64,000 nt of DNA from Lactobacillus kimbladii (GTDB taxonomy: Bacteria > Bacillota > Bacilli > Lactobacillales > Lactobacillaceae), in NCBI RefSeq assembly GCF_000970755.1, contig NZ_KQ034007.1:758240-822239 (forward strand), read 5' to 3'. This document shows, piece by piece, positions 39,501 to 50,400 of this stretch. A program made the position numbers and the translations under genes. The notes under the pieces are model-generated. The model ran no database searches. It had not been told where the DNA came from and worked only from the letters and a program-made list of their open reading frames with translations. Each line of letters begins with the position of its first letter. Within the stretch, counting starts at the first letter, position 1.

Positions 39501-42500
39501 GTTGCTCTAGAAAATGCAATTAGTAAAGCAGCAGAAGTTGCAAAAACTGCATCGGATCCTGGTTACGATTCAGGTAAGTCAGTATATGGTGCAGGAACCG
39601 TAGATGAAGTATCTAAACGTGAAGAAGCTGCATTAAAAGCTTTAAAAGATGCTATGGATCCAGCACAGAAAGCGGTTGAACAAATTCATGCTGCTGAAAA
39701 GGCTAAAGACGACGCACAAAAAGCTATCTCTACTGCAGCTGATAAGGCGATTTCTCGCGTGAAGCAATCAGGCTTATCTGAAAATGAACAGGCGCCATAC
39801 ATTGATGCCATTAATACAGCTAAAAATGCCGCTTTAGAAAATCCTTCGACTGATAAGAATTCAATTTATAATCCAGCTAACACTATTGATGACATTACAG
39901 GAATCCAAAAAGCAGTTAATGACAAGATTAATAAGGAAGCAGCAAAAGCCGAAGTTGCTGGTTATACTGAAAAGGGCAAGACTGCTTTAGGTATTCCTTC
40001 ACCTGATTCAGTTATTGATCTAGCTTTAAAGAAAGAACTGGATAACATTGACAATGCTACTGACGTAGTTAAGGCTGAGAATGATGCCAAATCAACCATT
40101 TTAAGCAAACTAAAGGATGCTGCAAAAGCTAAAGTTCAAAAAGACGCTAAAGATGCCAAAGATGGTCTTAAAGTTGAATCCGACACCAACATTGATCAGG
40201 CCGTTAGTGATGCTGCAAAAGCTATTGATGGTCACACTGATTTTACTGATATCAAGAATGATATGACTACAGGTCAGACCAACGTCCTAAACAACTATAA
40301 GACAGCTGCTAAGAAACAGCTTACTGACATGGCTAATACCGATAAAGGTGCACTTGGTGTAAAATCAGACGATAATATAGACCAAGCTGTTAATAATGCA
40401 AGCAGCCTAATTGGTCAGTCAAGTTCCGTTGCAATGGTTACTGGCAACTTAAGTAAAGGTAAGACAAATGTTGGGAATAGTTTCAAGGAATCTGCTAAGA
40501 AGCAAGTTCAAGATTATGCAGATGAAGCTAAGAGCAATCTTGGTGTTGACACAGATGCTGTTATTGATGCTGCTGCTAAGAAGGCTGAAGATGCTATAGC
40601 TGGTCACACCGCAGCCAGTGACATTGGTAATGATATTACTAAGGGTAAGGAAGCTATTTTAGCAGCCTACAAAGAATCTGCTAAGAAGCAACTTGATCAA
40701 GCTGAAAAAGATGTTGAAAGTAAGCTTGAAAAAGTTAAGGGCTTGACTGCCGATAACATTGAAGATGCTAAGCAAGCAGCTAAGGATTTATTAGCTAATA
40801 GCAACAAGACTGGCTACAAGGACCAAATTGATGATCCTAAGACTAACACTCTTGACGATGTCAATACTGCCACTAAAGATGGTATCGATGCTTTAAACAA
40901 CTTGCTGATAAGTAATTCTTCCCTTGGTAACAAGAACGATGCTATCAACGCTATTAATCAAGCAAGAGACAATGCTATTAAAGAAATTAATGACAAAACC
41001 AAATATCCTAACTTAACTGATGGAGATAAAAACTCATTAATTAACACTATTAAAGCCGATGCTACCGAGGGTGTTGACAATGTCAATAAAGATACTGACC
41101 CTGCTAAGATCACAGCTGATAAACAGGCAGCAATTGACAAGATTAATAGTGTTAAGGCCACTGCTGCAAGCAAAGATTTAGCAGGTCTTAACAAGGAGAA
41201 GAGCTCTCAACTTAAAGCATTGCAAGATGCAGCTACAAATGCTAAGGATACTATTGATAAGATTCCTGACAAGTATCTCAGCCCAAGTAACAAGCAATAC
41301 TACAAAGATTTGATTGATAAGCATGCTGCTTCAGCAACTAATGCCATCAACTCAGCAAGTAACAAAGATGCTATGGATACTGCTGAAAAAGACGGTGAAA
41401 GCAACATTAACGGTGATCTTGTTTTAGGCCAAGTTACAGCTGCTAAAGCACAAGCAATTGCAGAATTGAATGCTGAAAAGGATACTGACAAGGGAATTGT
41501 TAATGATGCTCATAAGAATGGGACACTTTCTGATGATGACTGGGTAAAAGACCTTGATGATATTGACAATGCCTATACAACTGCGATAACTGCTGTATCT
41601 AATGACCATACTCCAGCAGACGTTGTTACTGACAAGAACACTGGTATCAATGCTATGAAGGCAGTTGCTGACAGCGTTTCTCAAGATCAAGACAAAGTCG
41701 ACTTAGCAAAAGCTAAGAATAACGCGATCGCAGATTTGGAAGATCAAGCTCAAGCACTGCATGACCATATTCAAGCAGATCCTAACTTGTCTAACACTGA
41801 AAAGAATAACTACTTTGACCAGATTTCTTCTACTTTAAGTAATGCTAAACAAGCCGTTAGTGCCGCTGATAAGAACACTGTTAACTCAGCTCACAATGCA
41901 GGTATTGAAGACTTAAACGACATTAGAAATAATGCTGACTTGCAATCTGCTAGAGACAAAGCTCTAACCGATTTACAACATGAATTCAATACAGATAATG
42001 CAGCTATTGACGGTTTAACCAATATCAGTACCGCTGGTAAAGCTGGTATTAAGACTGACCTGCAAAATGCGTATAACGATGCTGTCAATAAGGTTAAAGA
42101 CCCAACTTCTAATACTGTTGCTAAGATTAATTCTCAAAGTGATGCCGGGATTACCAATATGGAGAATATCCTAGGCAAAGCAAAGGGCTTAGACAAGACA
42201 ATATCAGATGATAAGAAAAAGTTAAATGACTATGCTCAACAAGCAATTAACCGGATTAACAGCTCAACTATGTCAGATGCTGACAAGGGTGCAGCCACTA
42301 CCAATATTCAAAAAGCTCGTGATGATGCTGAAGCATTAGTTGGTCAGAAACTTACAGTTGAAGATGCTAATAAAGCTGAAAAAGACGGTGAAACCAGTAT
42401 CTTACAAGCTGAAGCAACGGCCAATAAAGCTGATATGGACAAAGCCAAAAACGAAGCAAAGGCCAAAATTGAAGGTGCTCAAAATACAGCTTTACAGAAC

Positions 42501-45500
42501 TTAAAAGATGCATATGATGCTTTAACTGACGATGAGAAGAAGCAAGCTCAGGCTGCATACGATAAGGCTGTCAAAGATATTCCAGCACTTGCTGAACAAG
42601 CTGAGGCCGCAATTGATAAAGCCTTTGATAAAGATACTATTAGTGGCTTAACTAATGATGCCATCAATTCTATCAATACTGCAGGTGACACAGCCAACGT
42701 AGCAATGACTAAGGTTGTCGCTGTTCAAACTGTCAAGGATGCCGCACAAGCCGCTAAGGATAAGTTGACCAGCCAGAGAGACAAAGACGGTGTCGATGAC
42801 GTTGCTAAACTGGGAATTGCAGATATTAATGCCGCTACTACCAGTTCGACAGTACTTCAAATTAAAGATAATGCTCTTAACAGCATTAAGAACATTAAAG
42901 ATTCTGGTACTGGTGATGCAAGTGCTGATGACGCTCTTTGGGCTAAAAAGAATAAGGCTAATGCTGAACTTGCTCAAGAACTTGCCGATATTGACTCTGC
43001 TATTGACAAACTGACTGATCTAACTTCTGATCAAAAGAAGCAATTTAAAGATCAGGCTCTGGCTGCTCACGATAGAGCACATATCAGAATTGAAGGTGCT
43101 GCTGAAACAGATATCGAAACTGAAAAAGGCCTTGGCAAGGACAAGATTGATAAAGCCCTGTCAGATGCGAAATTCCAAGCTGCTAAGAATGTTGCTAAAG
43201 CAGATGTTGACAAGACTGCCGATAATGCCATTGATCAAGTTAATAAAGACAATACCATTAGTAAAGACGATAAAGACAAAATTATCATTAATATCAACAA
43301 TGATCGTAACAAGGCTAAAGACAAGATTGATCATGCCGAAACGCCTGACGATATCAACAATGCTCAACAAAATGGCAAAGACGATATCAATAAAGAAATC
43401 AATCATCAAGGTGATAATGGTAATGGTACTGATACAGCACAGATAGCTAAAGATAAGCAAACTGCTAAAGACAACATTCAGACTGCTGCCGATAAGATCA
43501 ACGATCGTATAGATAAAGATGAAAAAGATGGTAAGTTAAATCACGATCAAGCCAAAGCTCTTAAGGATAAGGTAACAGAGGCTGTTGATAAAGCCAAAGG
43601 AGCTATTTCCCAAGCTGGAGATCCAGCTGCCATTAACCAAGCCCAAAATGATGGTAATAATGCTTTAAACGAAATCACTTCAGATGTAAATAAAACGGAA
43701 GAAGTAAACAAGGCTTTGGGCAAGCTAACAGATGCAGTTAACGTGGCTAATGGAAAAGCTGATGAACTAAGCAAGAATGATAAAGATCTTGCTAAACAAA
43801 TGAAGGACGCAATCGAAAAAGAGCGTGCTAAAGCAGCTAAGAACATTCAAAATGCTCAAAATGATTCTAAAAATCCAATAGAAGCAATTGACAATGCTGC
43901 GCAAGACGGCGTTAACGCTATTACTGGTCTGACTGATAATTACGGCAATAAGGTTGACCACATCAAGACTTTGAAGGATGCTGCTAATAAAGCTAAGGAT
44001 GACCTTAACAATCTTAAGACAGATGAAAAAGGCAATAATGTACTTGATGGAAACGAACTTGCACAAGGTGAAACTGATATCGACAATGCAGTTCAAAACG
44101 GAATTAGCAATATTTATCAAGCATCTTCTGACGATGATTTAGATAAAATTGAAAAGGATGCCGAACAAGCTGTTGAGTTAGCGAAATTACCAACTAAGCT
44201 CCTTGCAGAAAAGAACAAACAGATTGCTGCTATCAACCAGTATGCTACTGATGCTGAAAAGACAATTGATGGTTTTGCTCAAACCGATAAGAATAAGGCT
44301 GGTCTACCAGCTGACACTATCGCAGAACTTAAGGCGCAAGTTGAAGCTGCCAAGAAAAAGGCTATTTCTAAGATTAATGGTGTTACTTTAGCTGAAGGCG
44401 CAAGCCAAGATGACTTTGACAAAGCTAAGGACAAGGTTGATAAGGCTGAAAAAGGCGTTGCTGAAAGTAACGAAACAGTTGACTTTGGTGAAGCTGGAAT
44501 TGATAAAGTTAAGACACTTGCTCAACAAAAAGCCGATATAGTTAAGGCTAAGAATGACGCAATTGCTAGACTTGAGCAGAAACAAGAAGAAGCAAATAAC
44601 ACTATCGAAAACTCAGGTATGTCTGCTGCTGATCAAAAGCCATTGAAGGATCAAGTTCAAGAACTCGTTGATAAAGCTAAAGATCAGATTATTAATATAC
44701 CTGACAAAGATGATCAGGGCAAAGATAAGACTCCTGAACAGGTAACTTCTGAAGCAAATACAATTATTCAAAATACTGTTGATGGCTTTAAAGATCAAGA
44801 CAATGATGGTAAAGAAGTACCTGGAATTAACAATATTGTTGATCAGGCTAAACTTGCAGGTGCTAAGACAACAGCTGAAACCATACTTAATGATAAACGT
44901 GCTCAAGCTCATGACATTATTAAGGGCTCACAGTTAACTGCAGATCAAAAGCAAAAAGCTACTGATGCAATTGATAAGGCCTTTAGCGATGAAAAGTCTG
45001 ATATTGATGGTAAGACTAACATTAAGGATGTTCCAACTAATAAGGACGAGATTGGTAAAGCAATTGACGCCATCTGCACTAAACCTAGTGAATGGTTCGC
45101 TGATGAACAAAAGAATGCTTTGACCGGTACGGACGGTGTAGCTGGTTTACAATCAGGTCTTGATAAATTAACCGCTGGACAAAAGGCTGATCCTGATTAC
45201 AAAGACTACCTCGACGATATTAATAATGCTATTGCAGCAATTAATAAAGCTGAGAACATTAAGGATGCAAGTTCAGCTTATGACAAGGGTATGACTTCTC
45301 TTAACAAGTTGAATGCTCTTCAAAAAGTTAAGAACGAAGCTAATGAAGCTAAAGATAAGATTGATAAGAATGATAAGTTGGATGAAAATACCAAGGATCG
45401 TCTAAAGGGTGATGTTGATAAGGTTGTTGAAGACACTAAAGACAAGCTCAACCAGATCGATTCTTCTAATGGTACTGCTGCATCTAACAAAGATAAGATT

Positions 45501-46952
45501 GATCAGATTAACAAAGATGCTCAGAATGATATCAATGTTGTAATTGATGATGCTGATGCTGAAAGTGATCCGAATGTTTCTCACGCTAACAGCGAAATTT
45601 CCCAGAACCATAGTGATGCGGTAGATACCATTCATAATGAATTTGGTGATGACAGCAAGACACCTAAGACTGATGATGCTTATGAAAAGAACAAGCATGT
45701 TCATAGTTCAACACAAAATGGTATCAACTCTGATAAGACCAACGCTGATAAGGAAATTTCTAAAGGCGCAATTGACGATGCAGTTGATATTGCTAAGGAT
45801 AAAGTTAACCATCTAAAGCATGAGGATGGCACTGATTACACTGATGCTGATAAGAATAAGATTAATGAGCAGATTGATAAGGACGCTAAAGATGCCAAGG
45901 ATAAGATCGATAAAGCTGACAATGTAACTGATATTGATAATATTCGTGGTAATGGTATCCACCAAATCCATCAAGATTGTTCTGACACATCTACAATCGA
46001 TAAGATTCTGCATGGTGATAACAACAATAATGGTGGCGGAATAGCTACTCCAATTCAACCAGTAATACCAGCAAAGAACCCAACTGCAGACAATACTTCT
46101 GACACGAATAAGGATGATGGTACGAAAGTTGATATGAGCCACTCTTCAGATGTAACTTTGATGCACAATGCTTACCTCTATGATGAAACTGGTAAACGTG
46201 CTAACAAGATTACTCTTGGAGCTGGGTCAGTCCTAACTACTTATGGCACTAAGACCATTAATGGTAAAGACTACTACGTCCTTGTTGATAAAGGTGCTAA
46301 GAACAAGGTCTACTACGTTGCTGCTGGTAACATTGATCATTCAACTCGTAAGCTGAAGCATAATGCATATATATACAACCAATTCGGTAAACGGGTAAAG
46401 AAGACTGGTGTTTACAAGAAGGGCAAACTTATTAAGACCTATGGTGCAGCTGTCAAGATTCGTGGCAAGAAGTACTTCATCATTGGCAAGAATCGCTTTG
46501 TTAAAGCTGCTAATTTTGCTAAAGGTGTCGTAGCTGTAAGTACTGCAAAGGCTGAAGTAGTTCCAACCAGTGCAGTTGCTGAAAAGCCTCAAGTTACTGT
46601 TGAAAAGACTTTGATGCACAATGCTTACCTATATGATAAGAATGGTAACCGTGCTAACAAGTTGATCTTCCAAGCAGGTTCTCAAGTTGGAACTGTTGGT
46701 AAGAAGACAGTCAACGGTAAGGTTTGCTACGAACTTCCAGATGGTATGTTTATTGCAGCCGGCAATATCGATGCCAAGAAGTTGAAGTTAAAGCACAATG
46801 CCTATGTTTACAACCAATATGGTCATCGTGCAAACAAGAAAGTATTGAAGAAACGTAAGTCAGTTAAGACTTATGGTAATTCAGTCAAGATAAACGGCAA
46901 GAGATATTTCATTATTTCAAAAGGACGTTTTGTTAAAAAGGCTAACTTTTAA
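36588..46952 (+). CDS. Giant SLAP-anchored surface protein 1 (adhesin-like)
   Basis: 3454 residues from the ATG at 36588, after AGGAAGGA. The longer frame begins inside the -35 box and is rejected. The order is: YSIRK-type signal (DHFSIRKLSIGAASVLLG, cleavage after VKA, residue 51); an acidic Asp/Thr/Lys region to about 230, with STFSGLSSFL near residue 85; a beta-helix-like head, about 235-700, rich in Asn/Gly turns (NGNNDNVYIAKGADV); a beta domain to about 935; a helical Ala/Asp/Lys stalk of about 2200 residues (DUF1542/FIVAR-like three-helix units); a Gly/Asn/Pro linker; and four SLAP units (LMHNAYLYD, LKHNAYIYN types) from about 3184. No LPXTG, so binding to the wall is non-covalent. Probably an adhesin or biofilm factor; the ligand is unknown. 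Confidence 0.9.
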   Translation: MLGKNNYNERLRKMEMQDKQDHFSIRKLSIGAASVLLGFTFFGLNSQSVKADTVEPAQQVSEESNKDNSTTETKETSTKDATKAEATASKKKTSTDLSTFSGLSSFLKDSKTSEVKDTTAKDKADTTKDKADKDTADEDKQETTTADSNNSAATPVTDSDKGNQDTNTDKTPTDITGSDDQNSDSSKLPADVTGDTNSDEDTTVSDEDTTTTDKTGLAGKAVQTKVDDNTPFIIGNVAKVTNWNQFRTALTLDKKYLPEGTVINEIDIMNNIVSDVTTDTEKNIHFPGRKLLITSGGSGRHIIDFKGSHPNLQGREKLDLTYKNVTIWSSDFYGVARTNDYRYTTYPDNTDNTAVITLDNVDFHGSQVLYVGDHNEIHIKDTVTVDQVRNAYTSPVNGSQAHGGGDNQQIFEFTSAYNSLYFDEGSKFVGNTLNGTAIEMNGNNDNVYIAKGADVTLNPLKNNDGKFNANSGEHGTIYAIWINGKGSVNVKGHLTINLGQSDYAGKLDKKQAQAINLNNGNTEFVIDSNGDGTGGTVDITTNGDISRNNSGYLIKDKGNFTVKPNGALNITGQDMGDYKGTLVNIGNKADIENGAFNIRLNGDKSIGAGTGAGTNDIILVNVEGNGKLIVNNPTSLVLDCHLNTSPGTSIIGDNAITITNVRQKLNFLGDQGLTLPPFHTLQVHKDKTIKVDKLVLLNGQGGKNGKYMFTSQTWEQIKKLPYFKDKHLQNIYDSLDTIAKSGIQVNYDTIFKNIIEQAFADPTNIGYNDIAFGPANSSGFLDIKPESVTAKANVDASGKKDGSWTISGIVDGYKNEKDGPDSDPKNPFKLILPLGTKAYIMAEIDSGKGGKGTISLNNKIDDPPYQYTDATDLPTEFAGEVTQSGKNYIFNVKVPADIVSQINSNTKIKLTPTANFIEYNPLDVESKERPVIVSILKIAQDTAAKNIKSKVNAANDLDSQFPKSNPKSKEQVALENAISKAAEVAKTASDPGYDSGKSVYGAGTVDEVSKREEAALKALKDAMDPAQKAVEQIHAAEKAKDDAQKAISTAADKAISRVKQSGLSENEQAPYIDAINTAKNAALENPSTDKNSIYNPANTIDDITGIQKAVNDKINKEAAKAEVAGYTEKGKTALGIPSPDSVIDLALKKELDNIDNATDVVKAENDAKSTILSKLKDAAKAKVQKDAKDAKDGLKVESDTNIDQAVSDAAKAIDGHTDFTDIKNDMTTGQTNVLNNYKTAAKKQLTDMANTDKGALGVKSDDNIDQAVNNASSLIGQSSSVAMVTGNLSKGKTNVGNSFKESAKKQVQDYADEAKSNLGVDTDAVIDAAAKKAEDAIAGHTAASDIGNDITKGKEAILAAYKESAKKQLDQAEKDVESKLEKVKGLTADNIEDAKQAAKDLLANSNKTGYKDQIDDPKTNTLDDVNTATKDGIDALNNLLISNSSLGNKNDAINAINQARDNAIKEINDKTKYPNLTDGDKNSLINTIKADATEGVDNVNKDTDPAKITADKQAAIDKINSVKATAASKDLAGLNKEKSSQLKALQDAATNAKDTIDKIPDKYLSPSNKQYYKDLIDKHAASATNAINSASNKDAMDTAEKDGESNINGDLVLGQVTAAKAQAIAELNAEKDTDKGIVNDAHKNGTLSDDDWVKDLDDIDNAYTTAITAVSNDHTPADVVTDKNTGINAMKAVADSVSQDQDKVDLAKAKNNAIADLEDQAQALHDHIQADPNLSNTEKNNYFDQISSTLSNAKQAVSAADKNTVNSAHNAGIEDLNDIRNNADLQSARDKALTDLQHEFNTDNAAIDGLTNISTAGKAGIKTDLQNAYNDAVNKVKDPTSNTVAKINSQSDAGITNMENILGKAKGLDKTISDDKKKLNDYAQQAINRINSSTMSDADKGAATTNIQKARDDAEALVGQKLTVEDANKAEKDGETSILQAEATANKADMDKAKNEAKAKIEGAQNTALQNLKDAYDALTDDEKKQAQAAYDKAVKDIPALAEQAEAAIDKAFDKDTISGLTNDAINSINTAGDTANVAMTKVVAVQTVKDAAQAAKDKLTSQRDKDGVDDVAKLGIADINAATTSSTVLQIKDNALNSIKNIKDSGTGDASADDALWAKKNKANAELAQELADIDSAIDKLTDLTSDQKKQFKDQALAAHDRAHIRIEGAAETDIETEKGLGKDKIDKALSDAKFQAAKNVAKADVDKTADNAIDQVNKDNTISKDDKDKIIININNDRNKAKDKIDHAETPDDINNAQQNGKDDINKEINHQGDNGNGTDTAQIAKDKQTAKDNIQTAADKINDRIDKDEKDGKLNHDQAKALKDKVTEAVDKAKGAISQAGDPAAINQAQNDGNNALNEITSDVNKTEEVNKALGKLTDAVNVANGKADELSKNDKDLAKQMKDAIEKERAKAAKNIQNAQNDSKNPIEAIDNAAQDGVNAITGLTDNYGNKVDHIKTLKDAANKAKDDLNNLKTDEKGNNVLDGNELAQGETDIDNAVQNGISNIYQASSDDDLDKIEKDAEQAVELAKLPTKLLAEKNKQIAAINQYATDAEKTIDGFAQTDKNKAGLPADTIAELKAQVEAAKKKAISKINGVTLAEGASQDDFDKAKDKVDKAEKGVAESNETVDFGEAGIDKVKTLAQQKADIVKAKNDAIARLEQKQEEANNTIENSGMSAADQKPLKDQVQELVDKAKDQIINIPDKDDQGKDKTPEQVTSEANTIIQNTVDGFKDQDNDGKEVPGINNIVDQAKLAGAKTTAETILNDKRAQAHDIIKGSQLTADQKQKATDAIDKAFSDEKSDIDGKTNIKDVPTNKDEIGKAIDAICTKPSEWFADEQKNALTGTDGVAGLQSGLDKLTAGQKADPDYKDYLDDINNAIAAINKAENIKDASSAYDKGMTSLNKLNALQKVKNEANEAKDKIDKNDKLDENTKDRLKGDVDKVVEDTKDKLNQIDSSNGTAASNKDKIDQINKDAQNDINVVIDDADAESDPNVSHANSEISQNHSDAVDTIHNEFGDDSKTPKTDDAYEKNKHVHSSTQNGINSDKTNADKEISKGAIDDAVDIAKDKVNHLKHEDGTDYTDADKNKINEQIDKDAKDAKDKIDKADNVTDIDNIRGNGIHQIHQDCSDTSTIDKILHGDNNNNGGGIATPIQPVIPAKNPTADNTSDTNKDDGTKVDMSHSSDVTLMHNAYLYDETGKRANKITLGAGSVLTTYGTKTINGKDYYVLVDKGAKNKVYYVAAGNIDHSTRKLKHNAYIYNQFGKRVKKTGVYKKGKLIKTYGAAVKIRGKKYFIIGKNRFVKAANFAKGVVAVSTAKAEVVPTSAVAEKPQVTVEKTLMHNAYLYDKNGNRANKLIFQAGSQVGTVGKKTVNGKVCYELPDGMFIAAGNIDAKKLKLKHNAYVYNQYGHRANKKVLKKRKSVKTYGNSVKINGKRYFIISKGRFVKKANF
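39950..40690 (+). repeat. Expanded 62-residue module in the stalk of giant protein 1
   Basis: About four tandem copies of a unit of about 62 codons: AKKQ, then LG(V/I) with D-x-x-ID, then I-x-GHT, then a G(K/Q)T/E stretch. The two middle copies are most alike. Giant proteins 2 (about 51300-51490) and 3 (about 61950-62130) have one copy at the matching place, so the unit multiplied in protein 1. Confidence 0.75.
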
Positions 46953-46970
46953 ATTGAAATAGCTTAAATA

Positions 46971-47015
46971 AAGTGTCGGAAAATGTTAGAAATAACATTT
47001 CCGGCACTTTTTTTT
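46971..47015 (+). terminator. Terminator of giant gene 1
   Basis: AAGTGTCGGAAAATGTTA and TAACATTTCCGGCACTT pair around GAAA with a T run of eight, about 20 bases after the stop. Confidence 0.9.
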
Positions 47016-47375
47016 GCACTTTTTTCAAATAAACAGTATATAACTACTATTTTATATAGCTTTTTTTCAAATATTAAAATTAATCCCACAAATCAAGTTA
47101 GTATAAGGTTTATAAAAATATTCATATATAGTAAATAGTGTTTTAACTGCTGTATAGTATATAAAAATATATGAAAAGAATAATTATTGGAAACATTTCT
47201 TATATACATAAATATGTAAAAAATTATTGTTTTTTTATGGATTATTAATGTTATTTTATATCCTATATAATTAACATAAAATGATTTTATAAAATTATAT
47301 ATTGTTATTTAATGAGTCAATTATTTTATTTTTTAGTTATATGTTATTTAGGCCTATCAAATATTAAATACTATA
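47016..47375. other. AT-rich intergenic region before giant gene 2
   Basis: No gene visible. Like the regions at 35983-36512 and 57779-58120 it is nearly all A and T, with repeated TTATTTTATAT-like runs. Confidence 0.5.
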
Positions 47376-47404
47376 TTGACAATAAAAATACCTAGAACTA
47401 GAAT
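47376..47404 (+). promoter_or_regulatory. Promoter of giant surface protein gene 2
   Basis: TTGACA (47376-47381), a 17-base spacer and TAGAAT (47399-47404). Confidence 0.75.
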
Positions 47405-47441
47405 ATTGCTGTAAATAAGAATTTTGAGAAAGGATTAATTT

Positions 47442-50400
47442 ATGCTAGGTAAAAATAATAATAAGGAAAGAATACGTAAAATGGAAATGCAGGCAAAGCA
47501 GGACCACTTCTCAATTAGAAAATTGACAATTGGTGCTGCTTCTGTTTTGCTTGGTTTTACATTCTTCGGCCTGAATAGCCAGACTGCCAAGGCTGACACT
47601 ATTGATCCTGCAAAGGAAGAAATTAGTTCTGAAACGAATAAGTCCCAGACTGAATCTGATCAGACTGCAGACAAAGCAGATTCTGCAAACGCAAATAAAC
47701 AAACGAGTTCGAAGAAGCAAGATGATAATTTAAGTACATTTTCCGGTCTGAGTTCTTTTTTAAAGAGTACGGATACTGAAAATTCAACCACTTCTACCAA
47801 GGATTCTACAGCTAAAACTACTGATTTCAAGACTGATGGTCAAAAAGACAAGGAGAATACTGCTGATAACAATGCAAAGACTCCTGATAAGGATCAAAGT
47901 GCCACAAAGGATCCAGCTAAAGCTGATGGTGCAACAGATCAGGATCAAAGTGCCACAAAGGATCCAGCTAAAGCTGATAGTGCAACAGATCAGGATAATT
48001 CAAAAACAAATAGTGCTGAAAAAACTGATTCTCAGACTCCCACATTAGTCGATAAAGATGCTAAGAGGGATGCTACTACCGGTACAGTTGCAAAGGTCAC
48101 AAATTGGGATGAGTTTACCACTGCTTACAAAGATGCAAGCGTCAGCGAAATCGATATCATGAATGATATTAATAACGGCCCTAATGGAGATGCCCTTAGT
48201 TTTGGCAATGTTCCGGGAAGGAACTTACTAATCAAATCAGTAGGGGGAAAACGGAATTTAATTGATTTTAAAGGATATCATCCTCAAATTGCTACAAATA
48301 CTTCTGCTGACATAACTTATGAAAATGTTAAATTAATGAGTGGGGATTATTTTGGGGTATTTGACACTGGTGGGCTTAATCCTAATCAAACTGCCAATAT
48401 TAGATTTAGAAATACAGAATTTGACGGTTCTCAGTTAATCTATGCTGGTCGGAATACTCACATCTTCTTTTATGGTAGTAATACTATAAATACGATCAAA
48501 ACTCCTTACTTTCCAGGAGGACCACATGATGGTAACGACCAGCAGCTTTTTCAGTTCACCGGCGAAAATTGCAGCGTTGAATTTGTAGATGGTGTATTTA
48601 ATGGCTCTACTTTTGGTGGCAACGTTATCCAAATGCAAAAAGCAAACGATTTAGTTAAAGTTGATAAAGGTGCTATTGTTAATCTTACACCTCTTTTGCA
48701 ATATGATAATTCTCATGGAGCAAGTGGTGAACACCCTTGGGGCTATAGTGCATACACTGTCATTTACATTTCTGGAAAAGGTACCGTTGATGTAGCGGGT
48801 ACGATGAATATTAATATGGGCAATAACTCTACAGTATATCCTTATCAAGGTACTCGTAACAATAGCAAATGTAAGGCAATATATATGAACAATGGTGATT
48901 CTAATTTTAATATTGCAACCGGTGGTACAGTAAACATCAATACTAATGGTAACATCAATAACGACTATGGCGGTAACCTTGTTTATGATGCTGGTAATTT
49001 CACAATTAAACCGAAGGGAACCTTAAATATTGTCGGTTCTGATATGGGTGACTACAGCGGAACTTTAGTTTTGGTTGAAGGCAAAGCTGATATTGAAAAC
49101 GGGGCTTTTAACATCAGTCTTGATGGTTCTACGACGGTAGGTTCTGGATCGGGTGCCGGAACTGGTGCTATTACGTTAGTAGACGTTCAGGGTGGTACCT
49201 TAATTGTCAATAACCCTACTTCATTAATTTTGAATGCGCAGGCTAACAAAAATCCTGACACCAGTATTATTGGTACAAATAACATTACTATAACTAACGT
49301 ACGGCAACAATTTGATCTTACTAATTTAAACATTGGACTTGGCAAACTTACTTTACCGCCATTCCACGTTTTAAATGTTAGAAAACAAAGAAAAGGCACC
49401 ATTCTTGTAGACAAACTTGAGTTGCTGAATGGGAAAACGCAGCTAAATGATGATAAATTAAAAGAATTAAAAGCCAAGATAACAGCTGCTGGTATTGATT
49501 ATGAAAAATTACCAACAGATGTGAAAGATTCTTTAACTGAAACTGCTAAGGGCAATAAAACTTTTGACGATCTCTTTATTGATATTATTCAAAGAGCTTT
49601 CAATAATAGTAAGAACTTTGGTTATAACAACATTGCCTTTATTCCTGCCAACCCAAGTGGTTTTCTGGATATTGACACTAGCAAGGTGACTGTCAAGAGA
49701 AATGACGATGGATCAAATACTATTACAGGTGCTGCAGGAAGCGTAATTGGGTATAACCCTGATACAGATGGTCCAGATGACCTTAAAGGCGATCCAAAAA
49801 ACATTAAGAATCCGTTTAGTTTGGTTATGCCGGTAGCTACTAAAGCTTATATTGCCGCCAATATTATTGACGATAAGGGCAAAAAAATTCCGTGGCCAGA
49901 TAAGAATATTGGAGTTCCCAATCCTTATGCTGCAACTGATGATACGTATAGAGACTCTAAGAATAGCTCACTAAATCCGCTGCCAACCCAGTATGCTGCT
50001 GAGGTCAACAATGATGGTTCATTTACCTTTACCATTCCGGCAGATCAAACTGTCAAATTTAATAAAAATTATGGTATTGAGTTGTCTCCGAGTGCTAACT
50101 TCATTGGCTATGATCCGACTAATACTTCAAAACCTGTCAGACAGAATTTGGATATTTTGACCTTGAGTGATGCTCGTGATCAGGCTGCTAAGGAAATTAC
50201 TGATACAATCAATAATGCTAAAACGAATAAGCCAAATAATCTGACCGCGGATCAAAACAAGGCATTTAACGATGCGCTGACCAAGGCTGCTGCTGCGGCT
50301 TCCAAGACCATTAATAGTGCTAACAAGGCAACTTCAGTCTATGATCCTAGTGCAAATTCAATTCTAGAAGTAAATAAACGCAAAAATGATGCCTTAAAGA

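Noticed and set aside
41300-45704. Many minus-strand and alternate-frame ORFs within the giant genes
   Set aside because: They are shadows of the Ala/Asp/Lys-rich coding frames: hydrophobic or Leu/Ser-rich strings with no start signals.
46100-46952. Sortase LPXTG anchor at the end of giant proteins
   Set aside because: Neither complete giant protein has LPXTG, a hydrophobic tail and positive end; both finish with SLAP repeats.
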